Below are positions 1-9,692 of a stretch of 17,763 nucleotides of DNA, in pieces (position 1 is the stretch's first letter; the number at the start of each line of letters is the position of its first letter). The stretch is from Monoraphidium neglectum (Eukaryota > Chlorophyta > Chlorophyceae > Sphaeropleales > Selenastraceae). The notes beneath the pieces are model-generated. The model was not told the origin of the DNA, did not search any database, and was given only the letters and a program-made list of their open reading frames with translations. The position numbers were made by a program, and so were the translations under genes. The DNA is taken from positions 1 through 17,763 of the forward strand of contig NW_014012627.1 of NCBI RefSeq assembly GCF_000611645.1. The letters are read 5' to 3'.

Positions 1-1179
1 ACCGCGCCCACTGCAGCGCCGCCGCGCCGCGGTCGCCCCCTCCACCACCGCCGCCGCCCCCCGTCCCAGGCGTCGCCTCCCGCAGCGCCGACGACAGCGC
101 CTCCCCGTCAGACGTCGCGCCGTCGCCGCCGCAGCCGCGGGCGCCCGCCGACACGCCAGAGGCCTGCGGCAGCAGCGGCACCAGCGCGCCGCCGCCGCCG
201 CCGGCGCTGCCGCTGTCCGCGCCGAGCGCCGGCGCCCGCGCCTCTCCGGGCAGCAGCATCGCGCGCCGCTGGTTCAGCTCCGCGCGCCGCGCCTGCTGCC
301 GCCGCTTGCGCAAGAGCTCCTCGCTGCTGTGCATGAGCCACTTCAGGCCCTCCGCCGCCTGCTTGATGATCGCCTCGCGGGTGCTGGCCGCCGGCAGGAA
401 CTGCAGCGGCAGGCCACCGCTGTCCTGGTGGTCCATCAGCTGCAGGGGCACCAGCGACTGCAGGCCGTCCTCATCATCACCATCCTCCCCGGGCACCTGC
501 AGCGGCAGCATCTGCAGCAGGTCGCCGCCGCCCAGCTGCACCGGCACCGGCCCCTCCGCTAGCCGCAGCCGCTTGCCGCCCTCCCCGCCGCCGCCGCCGC
601 CGCCACGGGCCCTCTTGCCGCCGGCGGCCGCGGCGGGTGCGGGCGTGCCGCCCTGGCCGCTGCCCTCCGCAGCCTCGGCCGCCTGGTGCGCCGCGATGGC
701 CTGCGCAGCGATGGCTGCAGCCTGCTCCGGCGGCAGCGGCAGGCCGTCAGGGCCGAGCAGCTGCAGGATGTTGCCGTGCTCGTCCACGAGCTGGGGCACC
801 GCCAGGTCGTGTTGCGCCAACTCGGCGTGCTGAGCGGCGGCCGCGGCTGCCTCGGCCGCGTCTAAGACTACACCCGCGTGCACTGCGCGGTCGCCGTTGC
901 CGGCCTGCCCCTGCGGCTCCTGCATTTGCTGCTCCTGCTCGTGGGCTTGCTGCTGCTGGTGCTGCTGCTGCTGGTGCTGCTCATGCTGCTGCACAGATGC
1001 GTCAGGCATGGCATAATCCACACCATTGTGTAAGTGAGCAGTCACCTCCTGCGCCTTTCCGTTCTGCTGCTTCCCACGGCGGCCCTTGCCCGCCTGCTGC
1101 TGCTGCTCGTGCTGCTGTAGCTGCGCACGCGCCAACGCCTTTGCACCCTTGCCGTCCGCCACTGCCACGGGTGCTGTTG

Positions 1180-1218
<39 letters not shown>

Positions 1219-2181
1219 CCACTGGGCCTGCGCCCGCTTCGCCACCAGCTTGTGCAGGGTGGACGCCCTGGAAAACACAATCAGGGGCCGCGAGGCAGAA
1301 AATGGGTAAAGAAACCTCTGTGACGCTGATATCTGTAATAAATTATGGAGCCAGCCGCAGCCCTTAAATCACGGTGCCTGCTGCCCAGCAAATCCACCAC
1401 GTCAGCAGCATCATCGCCAAAGCGACGTGCCTCTCGCGCCCGCACTACAAATTGCCGCATCCGCACCCCCTGCGCCGAGCCCACACCTGTAAGTCCTGAG
1501 CCTGCAAGGGCACCTGCTGCTGCTCCTGCTTGCCGCGTCGAGGGCCGCTGGGTTTCCGCGAGCCGTTGCGCCCGTTGACCTGCTGTGCGTGTGCATCATG
1601 GGGCAGCGGCAAGCCATTAGCATTTGGGTCTACCACCTCACACCTCTGCATGTCTCGTTACGAGAAGCAATCGTACATCTCTGTGCCAATCACACAAGCC
1701 CATCATTGAGGCATGTGGGGGCCGCTGCGATCCAGGGAACCCGTGCAGGCCCAGTGAACCAATCAAGCAGGCCGAGGGCAACAGGACACATGCCAGCGCC
1801 GCCGTACACTGCACCTGCGGCTGCGCCTTTGGCTGCTCTGCCTGCACGGGGTCTGCTGGCTGTTCCACCACCAGGGCCGCGCTCAACAGGCCTGAGAGCG
1901 TGTGCTGTGCGCGCTCCACTGCATGGGCGACGCTCTGCACGTTGCTGCGCTCGATTCCGAGCGCTTCCAGCACCGGCGACCAGCCCTCCCAGGACGGCTC
2001 TGGTATCTTAGTGACGTCCGGCAGGGCTGGTATAACAAAACCCGCCAACGCGTTCTGTGTGGGAGGACGCAGGGTGGTGTCAAGGGGCCGTGCAGCAAAC
2101 CCATACGCGGGCTTTCCAAAGCAGCCCCCCGGAGAGCCTCACCACGAGCGTGGCGTCGAATGGAGCTAGTGCGTTCTCCAT
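1..2181 (-). CDS. Q/A/G-rich low-complexity protein, probably nuclear (partial, 3' end outside window)
   Basis: I do not recognise this protein. Modelled exons, all phase 0: 2181-2143 (ATG in a good context, ATCATGG), 2054-1815, 1645 to about 1514 or 1487, and a large exon from 1267 through position 1. Exons 1-2 encode an ordinary-looking segment of about 93 residues (contains PSWEGWSPVLEALGIE). The large exon, open for more than 420 codons, has an Ala run, Q/H-rich stretches (QQHEQHQQQQHQQQQ), two short basic motifs in Gly-rich surroundings (GGKRARGG, GGKRLRL) that could be nuclear signals, an acidic/Leu/Gln part (PGEDGDDEDG), and a charged helix (SSEELLRKRRQQARRAEL, about 250-310). Composition suggests a transcription or chromatin regulator, but that is inference. 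The stretch 1268-1486 is taken as intron; a further small exon inside it, reading RMRQFVVRAREARRFGDD, is possible. The frame of the large exon is chosen because it alone stays open; other frames give poly-Q or poly-S and soon stop. Confidence 0.62.
924..996. repeat. Interrupted CTG/CAG repeat encoding the Q/H-rich tract
   Basis: Plus strand shows repeated TGCTGCTGCTGGTGCTGC-type units. On the minus strand these are CAG codons broken by CAC, CAT and GAG, giving a Gln tract interspersed with His and Glu in the partial Q-rich gene. Confidence 0.75.
1172..1216. repeat. CTG/CAG trinucleotide tract in coding exon
   Basis: Mostly pure GCT/CTG on the plus strand (CAG/GCA on the minus strand), with a few GTT interruptions at the left end. 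In the frame that fits the rest of the minus-strand exon it encodes alanine (GCA codons), not glutamine. One slipped base would turn it into poly-Gln. Confidence 0.85.
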
Positions 2182-3626
2182 GATTGCGAGGCAGGGGCCA
2201 CCGAGGGACTCCCTGCCCCCGCTTTCCTCGAGCCCTCGCTCGTGGTTTTAGACGTCCACAACGCAGTGACCCAGATAATGTCCCGGAAACATATTTAAGA
2301 CTTTGTGGCTTTCTATCAGACTAGCTGCCGTGCGTCCAGCGGTCGATGCCTGCCGTGGTTGTGTCCCGTGCTTGCCGTGCTTCGTGTAAACTTTCACCGA
2401 GGTCTCAATCAGGTGTGCATGTACAGGCTGCCTGAGTCAACCTGGGCGCGCTCTAGGGTGGCCATCTTGACGCGTGATCTTCGTAGAGCCGGCAGGTGAC
2501 CGGACAGCGCCAATACCGTCGCAACGCACAATGCGTGCAAGGCATTTGGCGCAGCCTCAAGGTCATAGCAATAGCAATGAACTGAGATAGTGTTCAATTC
2601 CTCCAGGACCGGCAGCTATCAGACAGGCCGATGCTGGTGGCTGTTGGCAGTGGGGCGATGCACATGCAATGTCGTCGTCGTGTGCTGCCCAACATCATGA
2701 GCCCAGCCAGCCCGGATGTTGTTGAGCTTTTAAATTCACCGTCCCAAAACCATACTTGATGTTCAATTGTTTGGGCGCGTGCGCGGCGGGCAGCCCCAAC
2801 ATCAACAGAATTGCAGCACGGCCGCAAGGAGTCAAAATGAAACCCAAATGGCTGGTGACTGATGTCTCCAAGCAGCCAGAGTCATATCATGAATCTATGT
2901 CTGAAGATTTGTTCCCATACGCAACAGACGGCGGCTCTTGGCACTGCCACGAGACCTGAGATGGATCCTGGTCGCTTGCGGCGCTGCAACGTTGAAGCGC
3001 AAGCAGTTTGGCGTTGATGCAGCACAGACTCGGCCGAATCGTGTGTCTATGATGCCCCGCTGCAGGTGCTTCTGGAACTTGTCTCCAGAGGCGACTGTCA
3101 GCATGCAAGGCAGGCAAGGCGATGTGCAGGCCGCAGGCATGTTTGACTGCTGTAGAGTCGTCATGAAAGTCAGTGCAGGGTGCGTGATGGTCCATATCAC
3201 TCATAGATACCAATTCAGGCTCCAGAGATCGCTTCAGCCGCATGTGCTGCTTGTCAAACCTTGCAGATTTTGCCACGCCATTGACCGTCGCCTGCGCTTA
3301 CGTGCTGTGATACATGCCAAGGACGCTCCAAGGTAGATCTGCTCTTTGAAAAACAGCTGCTATCATAAGTGAATTCTGGCCAAGTTGTTGGCGGGTTCAC
3401 GGCCCGGCTGCCGGGGACCGGTCGACGCTGGCACCTTTTTGGTGGTGGATCTACTTGATCTGAGCAGGTGCAAGTGCTTGCTTGCATGACACATTGGCGA
3501 CCAAAATTGTCGTACAACCTTCAGCAGTTAGCACAACGCTATCCTGCACGAGCGATTTTAGCCACGCGCAGTGCGAGGCCAGGAGTAGCGGGCCAAAACT
3601 GCCAGTGCACAGAGGGCACCTCAAAT
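2182..3626. other. Divergent intergenic region, no supported gene
   Basis: About 1.4 kb between the start codons of two divergent genes, so it should hold both promoters and 5' leaders. G+C is visibly lower than in the flanking exons. Open frames of up to about 130 codons exist on both strands near 2890-3340, but they overlap each other, have no recognisable motif and show no convincing splice framework. I see no clear TATA element, tRNA or repeat family. Confidence 0.55.
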
Positions 3627-5961
3627 ATGCAGCATCAACAGCTGTTGTCAGGGCGGCGCGGCCCCTGCACTGGCAGCACGCCGGGTCATCACCGCTCCCG
3701 CCCCGGGCGCTGCATGGCCGTGGACGTGCAGCGCGTGTGCACGCAGCAGCAGGATCAGCAGCGGCCGCAGCAGCAGGAACCACAGGCCATTGATTACGCG
3801 CAATGCATGCGGCGGCGGCTAATCGGCGGCGCCGCGGCCGCGGCGGCAGCGTTCGCGGCCCTGCCAGCTGCTGACCTGTTGCTGCCCGGCAGCGCTGCGG
3901 CCAAGCTGGAGAGCACCCAGGTGCGTGCCTCGCCAGGCGTGCCCAACTGCCTCGCAATATTGAGCAGTGCGGGGCATGTCCATGAGGCTGGGAGGTCGCC
4001 AAGCGCCGCGCAGCAGCCCTGCGGTGTGCGGCCCCGGGGCTTGTGGCTGACAGCGCGTGCCCGAGCGCCCGGCTGCTGGTCCCCCGGGATTCAAGCGCCG
4101 CCACCCCGCCGCCGGCCACGTGCTGCGTCCATCCTTGCATTCTTAGGTTGGGAGCTACCTGCCTCCTGCGGACGTGGAAGACTTTGTCCTGTTTGTGCCG
4201 GATGGAAAGAAGGTGCGGCACAGCAGGAGCAACCCCCGGCGCCGGCGTGGCAGGGCGCTGCGGCCGCTGCGCGCCGGCGCAAGGCTTCTTTGCAATAACG
4301 CAGGCATCAGAGATCAGAGACAGCGAAGCCAATGTCGTGATGGTCTTGAGTCTTGTTCCACGTGCCCGCCCCCGCACCTGAGTGGCTAACCTGACCTTGA
4401 CTGCCCTCCGAACCCACGCAGACCCCAGCCATCCGCGCGGGCACCGTGACGCCCGGGCAACCCTACCGCTTCGCCATGCCCCCAACCTGGCGCGAGGCCA
4501 AGGTCAGCGCCCCTGCGTGCCGGCCGGCGGCGTCCGCTGTTGGCCCCGCCCTGTGCCTGGCGCCTTGGTCGGATTGGGGGCCGGCGCTGCCCTGGCGTGT
4601 TGCTGCGAGCCTGAGTCGTTGACGTCCGTGCGTGCGTAAGCATACGGTATGCACCCCTCCTCCCCATTGCACATCCACACACACACATCCACACACACAC
4701 ATGCACACACACGCACGCATGCACGTGAGCGCACACACACTTAACCTGCCCGCAAATGTGCGCACACATGCACACAGACACTGACACACAACGGGCACAC
4801 ACAACGCCCACATGCGCGCACACACTCTCTACCCACATGCACACACACGCACACACTCACACACACACACCTCCCCCCAGGTCGCCAACATCCTCTCGGG
4901 CAACTACTGCCAGCCGCGCTGCGCCGAGCCCTGGATTGAGGTGATCTTTGAGAACGAGGCGGAGGGCAAGGCGCAGGTGATCGTCTCGCCCCTGGTGCGG
5001 CTGACAAACCGCAAGGGCGTGAGGATCGAGGAGGTGGGGCCGCCGGAGGGCATCATCACCAGCCTGGGGCCCTTCATCACGGGTGAGGCGGCTGTCAAAG
5101 GGGGCCGGCGCTGGGGCGGGGGGACTGTTTGGCGGGAGCCTACGGGCGAGGGGCCCCAGGGGGGGGAGGACGGGGTTGGTGCATTGCTGCGATTGCTGGC
5201 GTGGGAGCGTGGCTTGCGTGCAGGCACAGCGGCGTGCGGCGGCTGCGGCGGCTGCGGCGGCCTCAACACTGCCTAGGGTGTTAGCCCCGGGCGCAGCCAG
5301 AGGGCGCAGCGCGGCCAGGCACCCCCCTCGGCCTTGGCACTTCCTGGCAGTGGAAAGGCCTTTTGGTACTGCCAGCCGCACCCGCAGCCACAGCCGCTCT
5401 GGGGCCAAGTCATGCCTTGTCGTCTCTGCTGATTCGACCGCCGTGGCCCCTGCAGGCACCTACCTGGACGAGGAGGACGTGGTCAGCGCCAGCTCAGCAA
5501 AGCGCGACGACGGCCTGCTATACTACAACTACGAGATCAACGGTGGGTTGAGAGTAATTATTTCAGATCAGTGTGCCGTGGACGTTTGATTTGGTGGCGC
5601 GACAGATGGGGCGCAACGCGTCAGCTGGAGGCGTGGCTTTGGCGGTCCCTGCACACCAGCTGCATGAGCGAGCGCTGCAATGATTGCCCGCCCGCTCGGC
5701 CCACAGCTAAGCCCGAGCGACAGGTGTTTGCGTGCATGCCTGCTGCCGCACCCACTGTGTGCGGCAGACCGCGCCTGCCCGACGCTTTGTCTGCTACCCC
5801 TTCACACCGCAGCGTCCTACGGCACCAACGGCCCCCACACTGTGTCGAGCGTGACAGTCAAGGGCGACCTGGCCCTGCTGCTGGTGGTCAGCGCCAACGA
5901 CAAGCAGTGGGCAAAGAACGAGGGCCGCCTGCGCGCCATGGTGGAGACGTTCCGGGCGTAG
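3627..5961 (+). CDS. PPD6: Thylakoid-lumen PsbP-domain protein, PPD6-like (292 aa, six exons)
   Basis: Soluble lumen protein of the PsbP/DUF1795 fold. Exons: 3627-3920, 4147-4212, 4422-4502, 4881-5082, 5456-5542, 5813-5961; phases agree and the total is 879 nt. Residues 1-60 form a Ser/Gln/Arg-rich stroma-targeting region. Residues 61-92 form a lumen signal with a twin-arginine (MRRRLIGG), an Ala/Leu core and an SAAA cleavage site before K93. The mature part begins near VGSYLPPADVEDFVLF and carries the diagnostic stretch NILSGNYCQPRCAEPWIEV, then SPLVRLTNRKG, SLGPFITG and VVSANDKQW near the C-terminus. The Cys pair C157/C161 is what I remember of the plant PPD6 (20 kDa lumenal protein) family, where it has been proposed to be redox-active; that link is from memory. 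PsbP-domain proteins mostly assist photosystem assembly, but PPD6's exact role is not settled. The start is the first ATG in a frame that runs into the transit peptide. It is convergent with the SET gene. Confidence 0.9.
4669..4871. repeat. Imperfect CA microsatellite in PPD6-like intron 3
   Basis: About 200 nt of CACACA with GCACGC, ATCC and ATGC interruptions. It fills over half of the 378-nt intron 4503-4880 and ends ten bases before the acceptor, leaving only CTCCCCCCAG as pyrimidine tract. Alternating purine-pyrimidine sequence of this kind can adopt Z-DNA and is length-unstable. Confidence 0.9.
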
Positions 5962-6510
5962 ACGCAGCGCGCGCGCCGGACCCGGTGCCCCTACGGAAAC
6001 GCCGGCGATGTTTTTATCGAGGGGACGAGCAGTGTTTCTGCCGCGCCGCTCACGAGCATGGACGGGCCGGCTTGGTGCGGGCAGGCAGGCGAAATGCAGG
6101 GCGCCAATTTTTTGCGACCGCCCCTGCGCATTTTTACGTCGAGGATCAGATTTTTTTTGCTGTCGCTGTGCTGCGGTCCGGCCGCCGCCGATTTTCACCC
6201 AACTCCAATCCAACCGACAATCAAACGAGCTATTGCATCATTGCGTTGTCATCATCGTGTGTTAGTCCCAGATCGAGTGATCCATTATAATCTTCTGGGA
6301 GCATCTAAATGCTTCAGCCTGCTCTGCCTGGTGTGAACCTCTTAGCAACAGCAGCACAGGAAGCCAAGCCTTTTGCAAGCCACAATCTGCTAGGGTGCGG
6401 CAATCAAACCAGATGCGGGCAGCCGGTCGGGCGAGACGCTGCGGCTGTCCGTGCGCATCCAGGATCTGGATGCATTGGGTAAGCCGCCGCGGGGCTTACA
6501 CCCAGTCAGC
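5962..6510. other. Convergent 3' region between PPD6-like and SET genes
   Basis: About 550 nt between two stop codons, expected to hold both 3' UTRs. It contains several T runs on the plus strand (about 6010, 6108, 6130 and 6151), the last being eight T in a row. Overlapping short ORFs have no family features. I found no TGTAA on the plus strand for the PPD6-like transcript, so its poly(A) site is not located. Confidence 0.6.
6496..6500 (-). promoter_or_regulatory. Candidate TGTAA polyadenylation signal of the SET gene
   Basis: TGTAA on the minus strand, 10 nt after the TGA of the SET gene. TGTAA is the usual poly(A) signal of chlorophyte nuclear genes. If used, the 3' UTR would be unusually short, so a chance match is possible. 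Confidence 0.4.
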
Positions 6511-9500
6511 TCACAGCCCCTCCGCATACGCGGTCAGCAGCGACTGCGCCGCCACAAGCAGCCGCTTCCTCTCGAGCCGAGCCGCAACAGCTGCACCCAC
6601 GCGGGGCGAGAGCGGGGGCGTGCCGGGGTCGTCGCTGCCGGCGAGAAGCTGCTCATCGGTCTCCAGCGTCGTGGCGTGGCTGTGGGGGTTGGACGGTTTA
6701 TGACGAGTAAGATGCGTGTGTGAGTCACGAGGAGTCGCAGCTCATGGCTGCATGATGGAGGAGGGCGGGGCGTCGCAACGCAGGGGCTGGCTGCGACATT
6801 CTTTGTCAGCCATGACTGCGTTCGAGATCTGGCTGACAGGCCCAAGGCCGCGCTCGGCGCCAGCTGCACACGGGCCCCCATAGTGCACGAAAGGGAGCCC
6901 AATATCCACAGCGCTGGGCAGCCCATCAGCAGGGCGGGGGGCTCCACCATGGCAGTGAGCAACAGACCCCGCACCGCGCCCCCCGCCCCCCAATCACCTG
7001 GCGAGCATGTCGCTGCACTGCTGCAGCAGAGCATCCACCGTCCGCCGCTCCTTCTCCACCGCCGCCGCCGCCGCAGACAGCGGCCCCCCGCCCCGCCCGC
7101 AGAACGGGTGCAGCGACCGCGCCGCCGCCTCCAGCCGGCGCGCGCCCGCCGCGTCCCCGCCCGCCTTCGCGAGCCGCGCCGCTGCCGCGGCCAGCGGCGC
7201 GGACCTGAGGGCGGCCGCGACCCGCGGAGCCCCCAGGGCGCGGCTCTGCGCGTCGTCGCCGGCGCTGAAGGGGACGCGGTCGTTGACATTCCCGGGGATG
7301 ACGAACCCGTGGTCTTTCAACATCAGGGTGTTGGGCTTTGTGGGGTTTTGGCCGAGGTAGCTGATGCATACCTCCTCGCCTTCCGCGACGTCCTGCGGCG
7401 GCGGCGCGGCGCGACAAACGTGACGCGCAGATGCAGAGGGAGGCGCAGGGCGGCCAGCAGGGGGTGCAGGGTGGTTGACAAAAAATCGAGAGAATCTACA
7501 TGGGCAGTAGGGATTATCATGGCAGTTTGTATCGTTGGGCACGCACGCTGCAGCAGGGAATCAAGGCAAGCACGGCCGTGCGTCGAGCGCCGCACGCTTG
7601 TGTGGCCAACAGTGTAGGGGCGGCAGCGACCTTCCCATTTGACCATCACCCGGCACGTTGATGCCTGCTTTGCGGCACGTCTGCCTCTCACCCGGTTTGC
7701 AATCAGCTGGAAGCTTCCCGAGTCGGCATCCAGCCTGTAGGAGGCGTTTGGGGCGCTCGAGTGGTTGGCCATGTCAGCGCAAGGCACCACCAGCGAAAGC
7801 GCCTCTCCCGCCACCTGGGAGGGCGTGTGCGTGAGGGAAGGGGGAGGTGCGGGTTCATCAACGCCTGGGGTGCGGTGTGCCTGTGCAGAGCCTTGCCGAA
7901 GCATGCTTGCCACCAACCAATGAGCTGAGCGTGCCCGTTTGCAGCACTCCGGCTGGTAGAGGGAGGTGGTGTAGGCGATGAGGAGGGTACGACGGGTCGC
8001 CTGCTGCGGCCGTCAGATCCGGGAGACAGCGGCGCCCAAGCCGGGCCCTTCACAGGTCAAGGTTTTGCGACACTGGCATCAATGCAAACCCGTCTAGGCC
8101 CGCACCCCACCAAAACCCACCTCGTCGGCAAAGCAGCGGCTGTTGACCATGCTGGCCGCCCACAGAGTGTCCGCCGGCGCCGCCGCCAGCCGGAGCGCCC
8201 GCAGGTCGCCGGTGGCCTCGCTGAAGATGGACGCGTGCAGTCCAAGGATAGCATCTCGCTCCTGCGCGGTGCCGAGGCGGGTCGCGGCCTGCTCAGAGGT
8301 GCTGATGCGGCACTGTGCCTGCTTCAACCGCCCAGCACACAGCCAGGATGGTCGCCCATCGCACGGTCATCAGTGCAGCCCGGCATACAGGTTTCTCTGA
8401 GTTCTGGGGTGTGGATTCTGGGGGTCCTGTCAGCCGCCTGTAGCAGCCCCGGGGCCCTTCGAGTGTGGCAAGGTGAAGACATATCATCAAGCCAGACAGC
8501 GGGTATCCCCGGGCCCCGCCTCCGCTGCCCTCAGCCGCCCTCCCGGCCCGGCCGCCGCCCTCTCTTGTGTTCACGCTCTTGCTTGCAAGGTTCTGGACCC
8601 CCACTGCCAATACACCCACCCACCCATGCACCCAACCCCCCACCCGCTCCGCGAGCGCCTCGAGCTCTGGGCTCTGCAGTTCATGCCGCTCCTCCGGCAG
8701 GAAGTGCATCAGGCTCTCGTGGCCCCGCGGCAGCAGCCGCTTGTAGAGCGGCCACACGCCGCCGCCGTGGCGCGTCACGTGCAGCAGCCAGGCCACCAGG
8801 CGCGTGAACCAGCCGGACTCTGCTCGAGAGGGGGTGGGGGCCAGGCGGTGGGCTGTGATATGCGAAGGGTCAGTGCATGCGCATGAGGCTGCGACAGACG
8901 AAGAGCTCAGCGGGCAGGGGGCGTTGCCTTCAAGATGAACGGCATCCCGTGGCAGGAGCAGGAGCGGCCGCAGCAGCTGTTGAAGCAGCCACAGCAGGGG
9001 CGAGAGCAGCTGCCGCCACAGCAGTGGCAGCTGCAGCAGTGACAGCAGCGGCAGCAGCGGCAGCAGCGGCAGCAGCGGCAGCAGCGGCAGCAGCAGCGGC
9101 AGCAGCAGCGGCAGCAGCAGCGGCAGCAGCGGCAGCAGTAGCAGCAGCGGCAGCAGCGGCAGCAGCGGCAGCAGCAATTGGCGCCCCCCCCCTGCCCACC
9201 CGACAAGATGTATGCTTGCAGCATCGGCGGCAGGGGCCCGTGCACCATCTCCCAGTCTTCCAGCGCCCGCGCTCCGAATGCGCCCCCACCACTCCCCGCC
9301 GGGTCGTCACAGACGCACAGCGTGTTCCACAGCTCAACAGTAAGCAGCGGTGCGCCGGGCGGTGCCGCCTGCCGCGCGGTGAGGCCGCGGCCGAGCGGCG
9401 TGGGCCTGGCGGCGAGGACGCCTGCGGAAGGGTCGCCCGGCGGGACGACTAGGGAGGCGAGCGTATCAAAGGTGGCCGAGAGCTCCGCGTCTGCGATGCT

Positions 9501-9692
9501 GAAGCCGTCGCGCGGCGAGCTCGCTGCTTCCGTGGCGCCACTCGCCGTGCACGGCGTTTGCCACGTTCGTCTGTGGCGCCGCCGCGACTGCGCTGCTGAC
9601 ACTGGTGCCCTTTGCGAGGTTACGTGGGGCCCCAGGACCCGAACACATTGGCTGTTCATCGTAACTTGCAAGCAACCCGACTGCATTGGCAT
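6511..9692 (-). CDS. SET-domain protein lysine methyltransferase, Rubisco LSMT-like (507 aa, six exons)
   Basis: Expected to transfer methyl groups from S-adenosylmethionine to lysines of a protein target. Exons (minus): 9692-9200, 8819-8644, 8288-8121, 7814-7692, 7392-6998, 6679-6511; phases agree, 1524 nt. Residues 1-60 are Ser/Arg/Thr-rich and could be an organelle transit peptide. The SET domain starts near PTPLGRGLTARQ (98-108), with GAPLLTVELWNTL after it. The inserted helical part is residues 165-270. Then come MVNSRCF (270-276), the cofactor motif PCADMANHSSAPN (290-302) and the catalytic-tyrosine motif GEEVCISY (Y332). DHGFVIPGN and NDRVPF follow, then a C-terminal helical region like the Rubisco-LSMT substrate-binding domain (HATTLETDEQLLAG; LERKRLLVAAQSLL). 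The substrate cannot be read from sequence: Rubisco, aldolase, or a non-plastid target. The first ATG of the open frame is used as start. The largest uncertainty is the exact N-terminus. Confidence 0.88.
9042..9176. repeat. GGCAGCAGC-type minisatellite in SET gene intron 1
   Basis: About 135 nt of GGCAGCAGC and GGCAGCAGCAGC units on the plus strand, GCTGCC/GCTGCTGCC in the transcript. It lies close to the donor of intron 1 (8820-9199). All three frames on each strand are open through it, producing spurious poly-Ala, poly-Leu/Pro and poly-Cys ORFs. Confidence 0.92.

Noticed and set aside
306..833. 175-codon Ser/Pro/Cys-rich plus-strand ORF
   Set aside because: Antisense shadow of the large Q-rich exon; composition follows from GC-rich codons read backwards.
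1624..2169. 181-codon Cys/Ser-rich plus-strand ORF
   Set aside because: Antisense to exons 1-3 of the minus-strand Q-rich gene, which has matching splice phases and a good start context; no domain seen.
3451..4485. 344-codon minus-strand ORF, the longest in the window
   Set aside because: Antisense to PPD6-like exons 1-3; Arg/Ala-rich with no motif, a typical GC-rich shadow.
7921..8000. Reading LIAYTTSLYQPECCKR in SET gene intron 3 as an extra exon
   Set aside because: Direct joining of 8121 to 7814 keeps phase and gives the normal spacing between NSRCF and DMANH; no acceptor fits the extra piece.
9042..9176. CRISPR-like array
   Set aside because: The units are contiguous 9-12 nt microsatellite repeats without spacers, in a eukaryotic intron.
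8293..9177. 294-codon minus-strand ORF starting with Leu/Pro repeats
   Set aside because: The start lies in the intron 1 repeat; only the segment 8819-8644 is real coding sequence, and it is SET exon 2. The rest is intron.
8877..9452. 191-codon plus-strand ORF that is mostly poly-Ala
   Set aside because: Produced by the GGCAGC repeat in SET gene intron 1, and it runs antisense over SET exon 1.
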